Shown: positions 16,405 through 25,596 of the stretch, piece after piece
How positions within the stretch are numbered: the first letter of the stretch is position 1
Layout: every line of letters starts with the position of its first letter
From: Brachybacterium paraconglomeratum
Lineage (GTDB): Bacteria > Actinomycetota > Actinomycetes > Actinomycetales > Dermabacteraceae
NCBI RefSeq assembly: GCF_003994255.1
Contig: NZ_ML133851.1
Coordinates: 682,001-746,000, forward strand
Direction of reading: 5' to 3'
DNA: 64,000 bases
The notes under the pieces: generated by a model
Database searches by the model: none
The model's input: only the letters and a program-made list of their open reading frames with translations
Told to the model about the DNA's origin: nothing
Made by a program: the position numbers and the translations under genes

Positions 16405-16794
16405 ATGCTCACCCTCGGCTCGATCCTGGCCCTCGCCGCGGCCGCTCTCCACGTGGTCATCTTCCGCCTGGAGTCCCTCGCCTGGGGCGGGGCGCAGGCG
16501 CAGAAGGTGTTCGGCGAGCAGAGTCCGCAGGAGGTCGCCGCGACCCGCGAGCTGGCGTTCAACCAGGGCTTCTACAACCTGTTCCTCGCCGTGCTCGCGG
16601 CGCTCGGCGCGGTGCTCGCCCTCGCGGGGACGACGACCGTGGGGGCGACCCTGCTGCTGGCCGGGACCGGGTCGATGCTCGCCGCCGCGACCGTGCTGCT
16701 GCTGAGCTCCCCCGCGCACCGCGCCGCCGCCGTCAAGCAGGGCGCGCTCCCGCTGCTGGCCGTGCTCGCGACGGCGATCGGCCTGCTGCTCTGA
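16405..16794 (+). CDS. DUF1304 family membrane protein
   Basis: A 129-residue protein with four predicted membrane helices. The segment LHVVIFRLESLAWG and the NQGFYNLFLAVLA motif are typical of DUF1304. Function is not established. GGAGGT at 16395-16400 sits four bases ahead of ATG 16405. It is transcribed divergently from tetR-ohr behind the shared operator, which suggests a role in the same stress response. Confidence 0.88.
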   Translation: MLTLGSILALAAAALHVVIFRLESLAWGGAQAQKVFGEQSPQEVAATRELAFNQGFYNLFLAVLAALGAVLALAGTTTVGATLLLAGTGSMLAAATVLLLSSPAHRAAAVKQGALPLLAVLATAIGLLL

Positions 16795-16825
16795 CCCTCC
16801 CCGTCCGCGGAGCGCCCGGGCGCCC

Positions 16826-18037
16826 TCAGCGGCGGATCGAGGCGAGGTGGTCGGCGATGCGGTCCACGGCGTCGGCGAGCACGTCGGCCTGTGGGAGGGT
16901 CACCAGGCGCAGGTGGTCGGGCTCGGGGTAGTTGAAGCCGGTGCCGTGGTTGACCAGCAGCTTCTTCGAGCGCAGCAGGTCGTAGGCGAACTGCTCGTCG
17001 TCCTCGAGGCGGTACATCTCGCGGTCGATGCGCGGGAACATGTACAGCGCCCCCGAGGCCTTCACGACGCTCACGCCGTCGATCGCGCTGAGGCCCTCGT
17101 AGGCGACGTCCCGCTGCTCGCGCAGGCGACCGCCGGGCAGCAGCAGCTCGTTCACGCTCTGGTAGCCGCCCAGCGCCGTGGCGACCACGTGCTGGGCGGG
17201 GACGTTCGGGCACAGTCGCATGTTCGAGAGCACGTCGAGGCCCTCGATGAAGCTGGCCGCATGCTCCTTCGGCCCGTACAGCGCCATCCAGCCGGCGCGG
17301 AAGCCCGCCACCCGGTACGCCTTGGACAGCCCGTTGAAGGTGATGGTCAGCAGGTCCGGGGCGAGCTTCGCGATGTGGGTGTGGACCGCGTCGTCGTAGA
17401 GGATCTTGTCGTAGATCTCGTCGGCCAGGATCATCAGCCCGTGCTTGCGGGCGACCTCGACGATCTCCCGCAGCACATGCTCGGGATAGACCGCACCGGT
17501 GGGATTGTTGGGGTTGATGACCACGATCGCCTTGGTGCGCGGGGTGACCTTGTCGGCGATGTCGGAGACGTCGGGCCACCACTGCTGCTCCTCGTCGCAG
17601 CGGTAGTGGACGGCGCGTCCGCCCGCGAGCGCGATCGAGGCGGTCCACAGCGGGTAGTCCGGGGCGGGGACGAGCACCTCGTCGCCGTCGTCCACGAGGG
17701 CCTGGCAGGTCATCTGGATCAGCTCGGAGACGCCGTTGCCGAGGTAGATGTCGTCCAGCCCCATGCCGGGCATGCCCTTGGTCTGGTAGTACTGCGCGAC
17801 CGCGCGACGGGCGGAGACGATGCCCTTGGAGTCCGAGTACCCCTGCGCGGTGGGCAGGGTCCGGATCATGTCCACGAGGATCTCGTCGGGCGCCTCGAAG
17901 CCGAAGGGGGCGGGGTTGCCGATGTTGAGCTTGAGGATCTTGTGGCCCTCTGCCTCCATGCGGGCGGCCTCTGCGGGGACCGGCCCGCGGATCTCGTAGC
18001 AGACGTCGCGCAGCTTGGAGGACTGGGTGAAGATCAT
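16826..18037 (-). CDS. alaA: PLP-dependent aminotransferase, alanine transaminase AlaA type
   Basis: A 403-residue fold-type I aminotransferase. The PLP lysine is Lys239 in FNGLSKAYRVAGFRAGW; the family also shows INPNNPTGAVYP and ADEIYDKI. The N-terminal KLRDVCYEIRGPV and the GNPAPFGFEAP motif match the AlaA group, which makes alanine from pyruvate and glutamate; close relatives act on valine or aspartate. It is a single gene on the minus strand, convergent with the DUF1304 gene only 31 bases away, with a G-rich leader before the ATG. The family call is strong and the substrate preference inferred. Confidence 0.9.
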   Translation of the reverse strand: MIFTQSSKLRDVCYEIRGPVPAEAARMEAEGHKILKLNIGNPAPFGFEAPDEILVDMIRTLPTAQGYSDSKGIVSARRAVAQYYQTKGMPGMGLDDIYLGNGVSELIQMTCQALVDDGDEVLVPAPDYPLWTASIALAGGRAVHYRCDEEQQWWPDVSDIADKVTPRTKAIVVINPNNPTGAVYPEHVLREIVEVARKHGLMILADEIYDKILYDDAVHTHIAKLAPDLLTITFNGLSKAYRVAGFRAGWMALYGPKEHAASFIEGLDVLSNMRLCPNVPAQHVVATALGGYQSVNELLLPGGRLREQRDVAYEGLSAIDGVSVVKASGALYMFPRIDREMYRLEDDEQFAYDLLRSKKLLVNHGTGFNYPEPDHLRLVTLPQADVLADAVDRIADHLASIRR

Positions 18038-18118
18038 GCGGGGCTCCTGGCCTTCTCTGGGGTGGGCGACAGGGTATCGCCGCAGTCCCGGTGACGCCGA
18101 GTCGTCTCGCCCTGCCGC

Positions 18119-19702
18119 TCAGCCCAGGCGGATCCCGTTGCCGGGGCCGACGGGGAGGTCGAGCCCCCAGAACACCAGCAGCACCGCGGTCCAGGCAGTG
18201 AGGAACACGAGCGTGAACGGCAGCAGGCGCGCGACGAGGGTGCCGAGGCCGGCGCCGGGCTCGTAGCGGCGCACCATCCCCAGCAGCACGATGAGATAAG
18301 GGCTCAGCGGCGTGATGATCTGGGTGGAGGAGTCGCCGATGCGGAAGGCGGCCTGCACGAAGGCGGGCTCCAGTCCGCTGAGGGCGAGCATCGGCACGAA
18401 CACCACCGCCATCAGCCCCCACATCGAGGTGCCGGAGGTGATCAGCAGGTTCGTCAGCGCGCACAGCACCACGAAGCCGAGCACCACGGGGAGGCCGCCG
18501 AGGTCGGCGTGCTCCAGCAGCGCGGCGCCGTGCACCGCGAGATAGGTGCCGATCCCGCTCCAGGAGAACAGGGCCAGGAACTGGGCGAGGGCGAAGGCGA
18601 CCACGAGGAAGCCGGTCATCGAGCGCAGGCCCTGGCCCATGAGGGCGGCGACGTCGGCCCCGGAGCGGACCGTGCCGGCGATCGCGCCGTAGACGATGCC
18701 GGTGACGGAGAAGGCGACCACCAGGTAGAACACGATCGATCCCATGAAGGGCGAGTCGGGCAGCAGTCCCCCGCCCTCCTTCTGCCACGGCGAGCCGGGC
18801 ACCGTCGCGAGCGCGGCGATCAGCACGACGACCGCGACCAGCGAGACCGCCGCCCAGCGCAGCCCGCGCCGCTCCAGCGGGCTGATCGAGCCGTCGGCGT
18901 TCGCCTCGGAGCCCGCGGCGGCGCCGTCCTCCTCGGGGGCGAGGGTGCGGGGCACGCCGGCGCGCTCCAGCCGCGGCTCGAGCACCCGGTCGATCAGGAA
19001 TCCGCAGGCCACGACCAGCACGAGGGAGGAGGCGAGGTTGATCCAGTAGTTCGAGACCACGGTGACCGGGGCCGCGCCGAGCGAGGCGGGCAGCGACTCC
19101 ATCACCGAGGCGGTGATGCCGGAGAAGTTCGCGTCGATCGGCGAGGGGATCATCGCGGTGGAGAAGGAGGCGCCGACGGCGGCGAAGCCCCCGATCATGC
19201 CGGCCAGCGGGTGCCGGCCCGCGGCGGCGAAGACGAGGGCGGCCAGCGGCGGGATCACCACGAAGGAGGTGTCGGACATGAGGTTGCCGTTGACGCCGAC
19301 GAGGGCGACCACGTACGGCAGCAGCCAGCGCGGGGCGGAGCCGAACAGGCGCCGGATCGCAGCGCTGAGCAGTCCGGACCCCTCGGCGATGCCGACGGCG
19401 AGCACGATCGGCAGCACGTTCACCAGCGGTGGGAAGCCGATGTAGTTCTCCCCCAGCGTGGTGGTGAACCAGGTCAGCCCCTCGCCGCTGAAGAAGGAGC
19501 GCACCGGCTGCGGCTGCTCCTCGCCGGGCACCTGCACCTCGGCGCCGGTGGCCGCGAGGAGCGTGGTGAGCAGGGCCGTGACCAGGAAGAGCCCCGCGAA
19601 GAGCACCAGCGGGTGCGGGAGCCGGTTGCCGGCCCGCTCGACGAGGTCGAGCACGCGGTCGAGTCGGCGCGGCCCGGCGGCCGTGGTGGTGGAGGGCATC
19701 AT
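18119..19702 (-). CDS. AbgT family transporter
   Basis: A 527-residue integral membrane protein with about 11-13 helices. AbgT family members import p-aminobenzoyl-glutamate or export sulfonamide-like antimetabolites using the proton gradient. Diagnostic stretches are LVGVNGNLMSDTSFVVIPPL and the C-terminal FRIGDSSTQIITPLSPY, a conserved hairpin-loop region. Start: tandem ATG codons at 19702 and 19699 behind CGGGAG; the open frame extends far upstream on this strand but that part is a shadow of the alpha-galactosidase gene. It is divergent from the galactosidase operon. No abgAB hydrolase genes are beside it, so the natural substrate is open. Confidence 0.9.
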   Translation of the reverse strand: MMPSTTTAAGPRRLDRVLDLVERAGNRLPHPLVLFAGLFLVTALLTTLLAATGAEVQVPGEEQPQPVRSFFSGEGLTWFTTTLGENYIGFPPLVNVLPIVLAVGIAEGSGLLSAAIRRLFGSAPRWLLPYVVALVGVNGNLMSDTSFVVIPPLAALVFAAAGRHPLAGMIGGFAAVGASFSTAMIPSPIDANFSGITASVMESLPASLGAAPVTVVSNYWINLASSLVLVVACGFLIDRVLEPRLERAGVPRTLAPEEDGAAAGSEANADGSISPLERRGLRWAAVSLVAVVVLIAALATVPGSPWQKEGGGLLPDSPFMGSIVFYLVVAFSVTGIVYGAIAGTVRSGADVAALMGQGLRSMTGFLVVAFALAQFLALFSWSGIGTYLAVHGAALLEHADLGGLPVVLGFVVLCALTNLLITSGTSMWGLMAVVFVPMLALSGLEPAFVQAAFRIGDSSTQIITPLSPYLIVLLGMVRRYEPGAGLGTLVARLLPFTLVFLTAWTAVLLVFWGLDLPVGPGNGIRLG

Positions 19703-19840
19703 GCTCCCGCGGAGATCGAGGACGGCGTCCGACGGTGCGGGCGGAGCGCGCGGGGGCGCGCTCGGCCGTTCACCATAGTCGGGCGCCGCCGACCCCTGCG
19801 GGGACGCCCGGCCCCGTCTGACCGGGCGGTGACCGAGCTC

Positions 19841-19869
19841 TCGACGAGCATTACTTTCATGGTTATAGT
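19841..19869 (+). promoter_or_regulatory. Promoter and possible operator of the galactoside operon
   Basis: A -35-like TCGACG (19841-19846), a 17-base spacer and the -10 TATAGT (19864-19869) make one of the best sigma-70-type promoters in the window. The spacer and flank (ATTACTTTCATGGTTATAGTTAAT) are strikingly AT-rich and loosely palindromic, as expected for a regulator site, possibly for the ROK protein encoded at the other end of the operon. Regulator assignment is inference. Confidence 0.6.
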
Positions 19870-19945
19870 TAATCCGTCGCGCTGTCGCGCCGCCGCTCGG
19901 CGACCGTCCGCGACAGCACACAGAGCCGCAGACCGGAGGTCGTCG

Positions 19946-22192
19946 ATGTCCCCGCAGCCCGCCGCACCGGACCGCGAGGTGACCGTGCCCCGCCCCGGGG
20001 CCGCTCACCGCGTCCACCTCGCCGCGAGCGGGGTCTCCGTGCTGCTGGACGTCACCGACGGGCGCGTCCCCGCGATCGCGCACTGGGGTCGTGCTCTCGG
20101 CGCCCTCGGGCCCGAGGGCATGGATGCGCTGTGCGAGGCGACGGTCCCGCCGGTCCCGCAGAACCTCGTGGACGTCCCGGTGCGCGTCGGCCTCCTCCCC
20201 CAGGTCTCCGACGGCTGGCTCGGCCGCCCGGGCCTGGCCGGCTCCCGCCCGGACGGCTCCGGCTGGACCCCGCGCCTGATCACCCGCGGCCTGCGGATCG
20301 ACGGGACGCCGCTGACGGGCGCCCACGCCGAGACCGGCGCGGCGCACGTCGAGATCGACCTCGAGGACCCGGAGGAGGGCCTCGCGGTCCTGCTCGAGCT
20401 CGAGCTGCTGCCCACGGGCCTGCTGCGCCTGCGCGCACGCCTGACGAACACCGGCACCGGCCCCTACCGCCTCGACGAGCTCACCCTCTCCCTCCCCGTC
20501 CCCGCCACGGCCGACGAGCTGCTGGACTTCGCGGGTCGCTGGACGAAGGAGCGCACCCCGCAGCGCCGCGCCTTCACCGTCGGCACCCATCTGCGGGAGA
20601 ACCGACGCGGCCGCACCGGAGCGGACTCCGCCCACTTGCTCCACGCCGGACGCCCCGGATTCGGCTTCCGCGAGGGCGAGGTATGGGCGGTGCACACCGC
20701 CTTCTCCGGCAACCACCGCCACCTCGCCGAGCGCACGAGCTCCGACCAGCGCCTGCTCGGCGGCGGCGAGCTGCTGCTGCCCGGCGAGGTCGCCCTCGAG
20801 CAGGGCGGGACGTACGAGAGCCCGTGGCTGTACGCCTCCTACGGCGACGGCCTCGACCAGGTCGCCGCCCGCTTCCACCGCCACCTCCGCTCGCGCCCCC
20901 ATCACGTCGACGCCCGCCGCCCCGTCACCCTGAACGTGTGGGAGGCGGTCTACTTCGACCATGACCTGGAGCGGCTCACCGACCTCGCCGACCGCGCCGC
21001 CGCGCTCGGCGTCGAGCGCTTCGTCCTGGACGACGGGTGGTTCGGCTCCCGCCGGGACGACACCTCCGGCCTCGGCGACTGGGTCGTCTCTCCCGAGGCG
21101 TGGCCGGACGGGCTCGGCCCGCTGATCGACCACGTGCGGGCGCACGGCATGGAGTTCGGGATCTGGTTCGAGCCGGAGATGGTGAGCGAGGACTCCGATG
21201 TCGCCCGCGCGCATCCCGAGTGGATCATGGCCCCCTCGCCCGAGCGGATGCCGCTGCGCTCGCGGAACCAGCAGGTGCTGAACCTGTCGATCCCCGAGGC
21301 GTACGCGCACGTGCGCGACCAGATGCTCGCCCTGCTCGGCGCCCACGAGATCGGCTACATCAAGTGGGACCAGAACCGGGACCTGCTGGAGTCCGCGACC
21401 CGCGCCACGGGCCGGGCCGCCGTGCACGACCAGACCCGCGCCGCCTACCGCCTCATGGACGAGCTGCGCGCGGCCCACCCGGGCCTGGAGATCGAGGCCT
21501 GCGCCTCGGGCGGGGCGCGTGTGGACCTCGGCGTGCTCGAGCACACCGACCGGGTGTGGGTCTCGGACTGCATCGACCCGCTCGAGCGCCAGCAGATGCA
21601 CCGCTGGACCTCGCAGCTGATCCCGCTGGAGCTCATGGGCAGCCACATCGCCTCCGGCCGCTCCCACACCACCGGGCGCCTGCACACCCTCGGCTTCCGC
21701 GCTCACTCGGCGCTGATGGGCCACCTCGGCATCGAGTGGGACCTCGCCGCCGCGAGCGAGGAGGAGCTCGCCGAGCTCACCGCCTGGATCACGCTCTACA
21801 AGGAGCGCCGCGAGCTGCTGTTCACGGGCGATCTCGTGCGCGCCGACCGCGGCGAGAGCCCCCTGTGGCTGCAGGGCGTGGTCTCCCCCGACCAGGGCGA
21901 GGCGCTGTTCGCGCTGAGCGCCGTCGGCCGCGCCGACACCGCCCAGCACCCGCGCCTGGTGCTGCCGGGCCTGGATCCCGCCGCCGCCTACCGGGTGCGC
22001 GCCCTGCTGCCCAGCGGCCCGCCCTCGCATCTCACGCCCCCGCCCTGGCTCTCCCGCGTGCTCGAGGCGGACGGGGCGGTGCTGCCCGGCGCGGTGCTGG
22101 CCGTCGCCGGCCTCGCCGCTCCCCTGCTCGACCCCGAGCAGGGCCTGCTGCTGTCCCTGACCCGCGAGAGCGCCGCCGGCGCATCCCGCTGA
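19946..22192 (+). CDS. Alpha-galactosidase (GH36)
   Basis: A 748-residue GH36 enzyme hydrolysing terminal alpha-1,6-galactosides such as melibiose and raffinose-type sugars. The N-terminal beta-supersandwich (about 1-330) is followed by the catalytic barrel, with LDDGWFGSRRDD, FGIWFEPEMVSEDSD, nucleophile Asp475 in YIKWDQNR and acid/base Asp541 in SDCIDPLERQQ. No signal peptide is present, so it acts on imported sugar. ATG 19946 follows CCGGAGGT. The two ABC permeases and the binding protein follow closely on the same strand, giving an uptake-and-cleave operon. Length is usual for the long bacterial GH36 group. Confidence 0.93.
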   Translation: MSPQPAAPDREVTVPRPGAAHRVHLAASGVSVLLDVTDGRVPAIAHWGRALGALGPEGMDALCEATVPPVPQNLVDVPVRVGLLPQVSDGWLGRPGLAGSRPDGSGWTPRLITRGLRIDGTPLTGAHAETGAAHVEIDLEDPEEGLAVLLELELLPTGLLRLRARLTNTGTGPYRLDELTLSLPVPATADELLDFAGRWTKERTPQRRAFTVGTHLRENRRGRTGADSAHLLHAGRPGFGFREGEVWAVHTAFSGNHRHLAERTSSDQRLLGGGELLLPGEVALEQGGTYESPWLYASYGDGLDQVAARFHRHLRSRPHHVDARRPVTLNVWEAVYFDHDLERLTDLADRAAALGVERFVLDDGWFGSRRDDTSGLGDWVVSPEAWPDGLGPLIDHVRAHGMEFGIWFEPEMVSEDSDVARAHPEWIMAPSPERMPLRSRNQQVLNLSIPEAYAHVRDQMLALLGAHEIGYIKWDQNRDLLESATRATGRAAVHDQTRAAYRLMDELRAAHPGLEIEACASGGARVDLGVLEHTDRVWVSDCIDPLERQQMHRWTSQLIPLELMGSHIASGRSHTTGRLHTLGFRAHSALMGHLGIEWDLAAASEEELAELTAWITLYKERRELLFTGDLVRADRGESPLWLQGVVSPDQGEALFALSAVGRADTAQHPRLVLPGLDPAAAYRVRALLPSGPPSHLTPPPWLSRVLEADGAVLPGAVLAVAGLAAPLLDPEQGLLLSLTRESAAGASR

Positions 22193-22224
22193 CCCGACCC
22201 CCACCACCACGGAAGAAGGCACCC

Positions 22225-23139
22225 ATGTCCACCGCGACGACGTCGACGCGGTCGGCCCCGACGAGGCGCCGCCGGAAGGACGACACGAAGCTCGCGCTGC
22301 TGTTCATCGCGCCCGCCTCGGTCGGCCTGCTGGTGTTCCTCGTCTGGCCGCTGCTGACCGGCCTGTACTACTCCTTCACGGAGTACACGACCCTCACCCC
22401 GCCCACCTGGGTCGGGCTCGAGAACTATCGCCGGCTCCTGGCCGACCCCGTCTTCTGGAACTCGCTGAAGGTGACGGTGCTGTACGTCCTCATCAACATC
22501 GGCGTGCAGACGGTCGTCGCGCTCGTCATCGCGGTGCTCATGCAGCGCCTGACCCAGTCCACCGTGCTGCGCTCGCTGGTGCTGGCGCCCTATCTGGTCT
22601 CGAACGTGGTCGCCGCGATCGTGTTCCTGTGGATCCTGGACACCCAGCTGGGCATCTTCAACATCCTCCTGCAGTGGATCGGCTTCGACCCGATCGCCTT
22701 CTGGGCGAGCGAGACCTGGGTGATCCCGACGGTCGCGCTGGTGAACGTGTGGCGGCACATGGGCTACACGGCGCTGCTGCTCTTCGCGGGCCTGCAGTCG
22801 ATCCCCGCCCACCTCTACGAGGCCGCGCGCACCGAGGGCGCCGGGGAGATCGCGATGTTCCGCCGCATCACCCTGCCGCTGCTGCGCCCGATCCTGGCGC
22901 TGGTGCTGATCATGACGATCATCGGCTCCTTCCAGGTGTTCGACACCATCTCGGTCACCACCCAGGGCGGTCCCGCCGACGCCTCCAAGGTGCTGCAGAT
23001 GTACATCTACGAGAACGCCTTCGCCCAGTACGAGTTCGGCTACGCCTCGGCGCTGTCCGTCGCGCTGCTGGTGATCCTCATGGTGATCACCTTCGCGCAG
23101 TACTGGATGAGCCGTGCCGGCCAGTCGGACCTGGACTGA
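22225..23139 (+). CDS. Sugar ABC transporter permease (MalF/UgpA type)
   Basis: A 304-residue inner-membrane permease of a carbohydrate importer (CUT1). Six membrane segments are visible. The EAA loop that contacts the ATPase reads YEAARTEGAGEIAMFRRITL, about residue 198 onward. The N-terminal 20 residues are Thr/Arg-rich and cytoplasmic. ATG 22225 follows GGAAGAAGG and lies 32 bases after the alpha-galactosidase stop. It pairs with the next permease gene. The predicted substrate is an alpha-galactoside, from context. Confidence 0.92.
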   Translation: MSTATTSTRSAPTRRRRKDDTKLALLFIAPASVGLLVFLVWPLLTGLYYSFTEYTTLTPPTWVGLENYRRLLADPVFWNSLKVTVLYVLINIGVQTVVALVIAVLMQRLTQSTVLRSLVLAPYLVSNVVAAIVFLWILDTQLGIFNILLQWIGFDPIAFWASETWVIPTVALVNVWRHMGYTALLLFAGLQSIPAHLYEAARTEGAGEIAMFRRITLPLLRPILALVLIMTIIGSFQVFDTISVTTQGGPADASKVLQMYIYENAFAQYEFGYASALSVALLVILMVITFAQYWMSRAGQSDLD

Positions 23140-23151
23140 GAGGACAGTGCG

Positions 23152-24099
23152 ATGACAACGACCACGCAGCGGCCCGACAGCGCGCCGCGCACCGACGCCG
23201 ACCGCCCAGCTCCCCGGCATCGCCGCAGCATCCCCTGGGGGAGGATCGCGGCCTGGGCCGTGATGGTGATCTTCCTGCTGATCACCCTGTTCCCCTTCTA
23301 CTGGATGCTCCGCACGGCGCTGTCCAGCAACAACGCGCTGGCCACGGATCCGGCCAGCCTCCTGCCCGTCGGCCTGAACACGGGCGGCTTCGAACGCGTC
23401 TTCGGCCTGCAGGACGTCGAGACCGCGATCTCGCAGGGCGGCTCCGGCGCCTCGATCAACTTCTGGCGCTACCTGCTGAACTCGGTGATCGTCGCGACCA
23501 CGATCACCGTGGTCCAGACCTTCTCCTGCGCGATGGCCGCCTACGCCTTCTCGCGCCTGCGCTGGCGCGGCCGGGACACCGTGTTCCTGATCTTCCTGGG
23601 CTCGCTGATGATCCCGCAGATCTTCACCCTGCTGCCCAACTTCATCCTGATCAAGAACCTGGGGCTGGTGGACACGCTGCTCGGGATCATGCTCCCCACC
23701 CTGTTCATCTCGAGCTTCGCGATCTTCTTCCTGCGCCAGTTCTTCAACAACATCTCGCGCGAGGTCGAGGAGGCCGCGCTGATCGACGGGGCGAGCAAGG
23801 CGAGGGTGTTCTTCACCCTCATCCTGCCGATCGCCTCAGCACCGCTGGCGACCCTCGCGCTGCTGACCTACATGACGGCCTGGAACGAGTACTTCTGGTC
23901 GCTGATGGTCTCCTACACCGATCAGTCCCGCGTGCTCACCGTCGCGCTCGGCGTCTTCCGCGCCCAGGCCCCGGGCACGGGCCCGGACTGGTCCGGGCTG
24001 ATGGCGGCGACCCTCGTCGCGGCCGCGCCCATGCTGATCCTCTTCGCCCTGTTCGCGAAGAAGATCGTGAACTCCATCGGCTTCAGCGGGATCAAGTGA
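23152..24099 (+). CDS. Sugar ABC transporter permease (MalG/UgpE type)
   Basis: A 315-residue CUT1 permease, second subunit of the importer. Six membrane segments; the EAA loop reads VEEAALIDGASKARVFFTL. It starts 12 bases after the first permease with a GAGGACAG-type ribosome site overlapping the preceding stop. Residues 85-105 contain an extra periplasmic stretch (FGLQDVETAISQGGSGASIN) longer than in MalG relatives. The ATPase subunit is not encoded in the operon; a shared MsmK/MsiK-type ATPase elsewhere is the usual solution in actinobacteria. Confidence 0.92.
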   Translation: MTTTTQRPDSAPRTDADRPAPRHRRSIPWGRIAAWAVMVIFLLITLFPFYWMLRTALSSNNALATDPASLLPVGLNTGGFERVFGLQDVETAISQGGSGASINFWRYLLNSVIVATTITVVQTFSCAMAAYAFSRLRWRGRDTVFLIFLGSLMIPQIFTLLPNFILIKNLGLVDTLLGIMLPTLFISSFAIFFLRQFFNNISREVEEAALIDGASKARVFFTLILPIASAPLATLALLTYMTAWNEYFWSLMVSYTDQSRVLTVALGVFRAQAPGTGPDWSGLMAATLVAAAPMLILFALFAKKIVNSIGFSGIK

Positions 24100-24109
24100 G
24101 GTGCCCGAG

Positions 24110-25525
24110 ATGACACAGAACCGCCTTCCCCTCCCGCCCTCCGACTCCCCCGCCGGCGCCCCTCCGCGCGGGCTGAGCCGTCGCCGGCTCCTCACGGGCA
24201 CGGCGGCGCTGGCCGCGGGCGCCGCGGGCACCGTCGCGCTCAGCTCCTGCGGGACGAGCGCCGCCCCGCCCGGCGCCATCGAGATCGACTACTGGCTGTG
24301 GGACGCGAACCAGCTGCCCGCCTACTCCGCCGCGATCGATGCGTTCATGGCCCAGAACCCGGACGTCTTCGTACGGATCACCCAGCTGGGCTGGGACGAC
24401 TACTGGACGAAGCTCACCGCGGGGTTCGTCGCCGGCGCCGGCCCCGACGCCTTCGCCGACCATCTGGCGCGCTTCCCGGAGTTCGTCAGCCTCGGCGTGA
24501 TCGCACCGCTGGACGATCTCGCGCCGCTGGCCGACGTCACCGCCGACCGCTTCCAGGACGGTCTGCAGGAGCTGTGGACCGGCCAGGACGGGAAGCGCTA
24601 CGGCATCCCGAAGGACTACGACACCATCGCGGTGATGTACGACAAGAGGATGCTCGAGGAGGAGGGGCTGACCGAGGACGACCTCGCGAGCCTGGATTGG
24701 AACCCCGAGGACGGCGGCTCCTTCGAGCGCCTGCTCGCCCGGCTCACGATCGACGAGAACGGCGTGCGCGGCGACGAGGAGGGCTTCGACCCGACGCGGA
24801 TCGCGCGCTACGGCATGGGCGCCGACGCCGGCATCGACTACGTCGGCCAGTCCACCTGGTCGGCCTTCGCCTTCTCGACCGGCTGGACCTTCACCGACGC
24901 CGACACCTGGGGCACGACCTTCCACTACGACGACGACCGCTTCGCGGCGACGATCGACTGGTACTTCGGGCTCGTGGACAAGGGCTTCTTCCCGCCCTTC
25001 GGCATGTTCGGCGACTCCAGCCCCGTCCAGACCCAGGTGCAGTCCGGGAAGGCGGCGCTGGGCCTGGCCGGGTCGTGGATGATCACGACCTGGGCGAACC
25101 TCGAGGGCGTCGACCTCGGGATCGCCCCGCTGCCGACGGGGCCGATCGGCACCCCGATGTCGATGTTCAACGGCCTGGGCGACTCGATCGCCGCGCAGTC
25201 GGAGAACAAGGAGGAGGCGGCGCGGCTGATCGCCTTCCTCGCCTCCGACGAGGCGCAGCGGATCATCGGCGAGCGCGCCCCGTTCTTCCCCGCGACCGAC
25301 GTGGGCACGGAGACCGCGATCTCGGCCTATGCGGAGCGGGGCCTGGACGTCACCCCGTTCACGGACCGGGTCGCCGAGGGCGAGACCGGCCGGTACCCGC
25401 TGGTGGAGAACTCCGCCGCGATCATGTCGATCATGCAGCCGGCCTTCGACCAGTGCTGGATGCGGCGGATCGACGGCGCGGACTTCGCGGCCTACAACGA
25501 GCGGGTCAACGCGCTGTTCGAGTGA
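24110..25525 (+). CDS. Sugar ABC transporter substrate-binding lipoprotein, Tat type
   Basis: A 471-residue extracytoplasmic binding protein of the CUT1 family. The N-terminus has twin arginines (LSRRRLLTG) followed by a hydrophobic stretch and the lipobox LSSC with Cys47, so it is probably exported by Tat and lipid-anchored. The mature part begins IEIDYWLWDANQLPAYSAAI and carries aromatic residues suited to sugar stacking. ATG 24110 is chosen because GAGGTG precedes it; an in-frame GTG at 24101 overlaps that ribosome site. It ends the galactoside operon, unusual in coming last, after the permeases. Confidence 0.92.
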   Translation: MTQNRLPLPPSDSPAGAPPRGLSRRRLLTGTAALAAGAAGTVALSSCGTSAAPPGAIEIDYWLWDANQLPAYSAAIDAFMAQNPDVFVRITQLGWDDYWTKLTAGFVAGAGPDAFADHLARFPEFVSLGVIAPLDDLAPLADVTADRFQDGLQELWTGQDGKRYGIPKDYDTIAVMYDKRMLEEEGLTEDDLASLDWNPEDGGSFERLLARLTIDENGVRGDEEGFDPTRIARYGMGADAGIDYVGQSTWSAFAFSTGWTFTDADTWGTTFHYDDDRFAATIDWYFGLVDKGFFPPFGMFGDSSPVQTQVQSGKAALGLAGSWMITTWANLEGVDLGIAPLPTGPIGTPMSMFNGLGDSIAAQSENKEEAARLIAFLASDEAQRIIGERAPFFPATDVGTETAISAYAERGLDVTPFTDRVAEGETGRYPLVENSAAIMSIMQPAFDQCWMRRIDGADFAAYNERVNALFE

Positions 25526-25558
25526 CGGCTGCGTCCACGTGACGTCCATGCCCGGGCT

Positions 25559-25584
25559 CCGACGCCCGGGAGCCGGGGCGTCGG
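25559..25584. terminator. Possible bidirectional terminator between the galactoside operon and the ROK gene
   Basis: Perfect 9-bp stem CCGACGCCC/GGGCGTCGG (25559-25567 with 25576-25584), eight-base loop, between convergent genes. No T-run. Confidence 0.5.
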
Positions 25585-25596
25585 CGGCGGGGTCGC

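Noticed and set aside
16296-16562. The N-terminal extension of the TetR frame upstream of 16295
   Set aside because: It crosses the palindromic operator and the divergent promoter and is not TetR-like; AGGAGTGG supports the ATG at 16295.
18509-19945. A long plus-strand open frame running from 18509 into the alpha-galactosidase gene
   Set aside because: The first 1.4 kb is the complement of the AbgT gene in another frame. The AbgT strand has clear membrane-protein sequence and family motifs, and GGAGGT marks the real galactosidase start at 19946.
19703-22222. The minus-strand extension of the AbgT frame over the galactosidase gene
   Set aside because: It is low-complexity Gly/Ala/Arg sequence complementary to a well-supported GH36 gene; the AbgT start at 19702 has a ribosome site.
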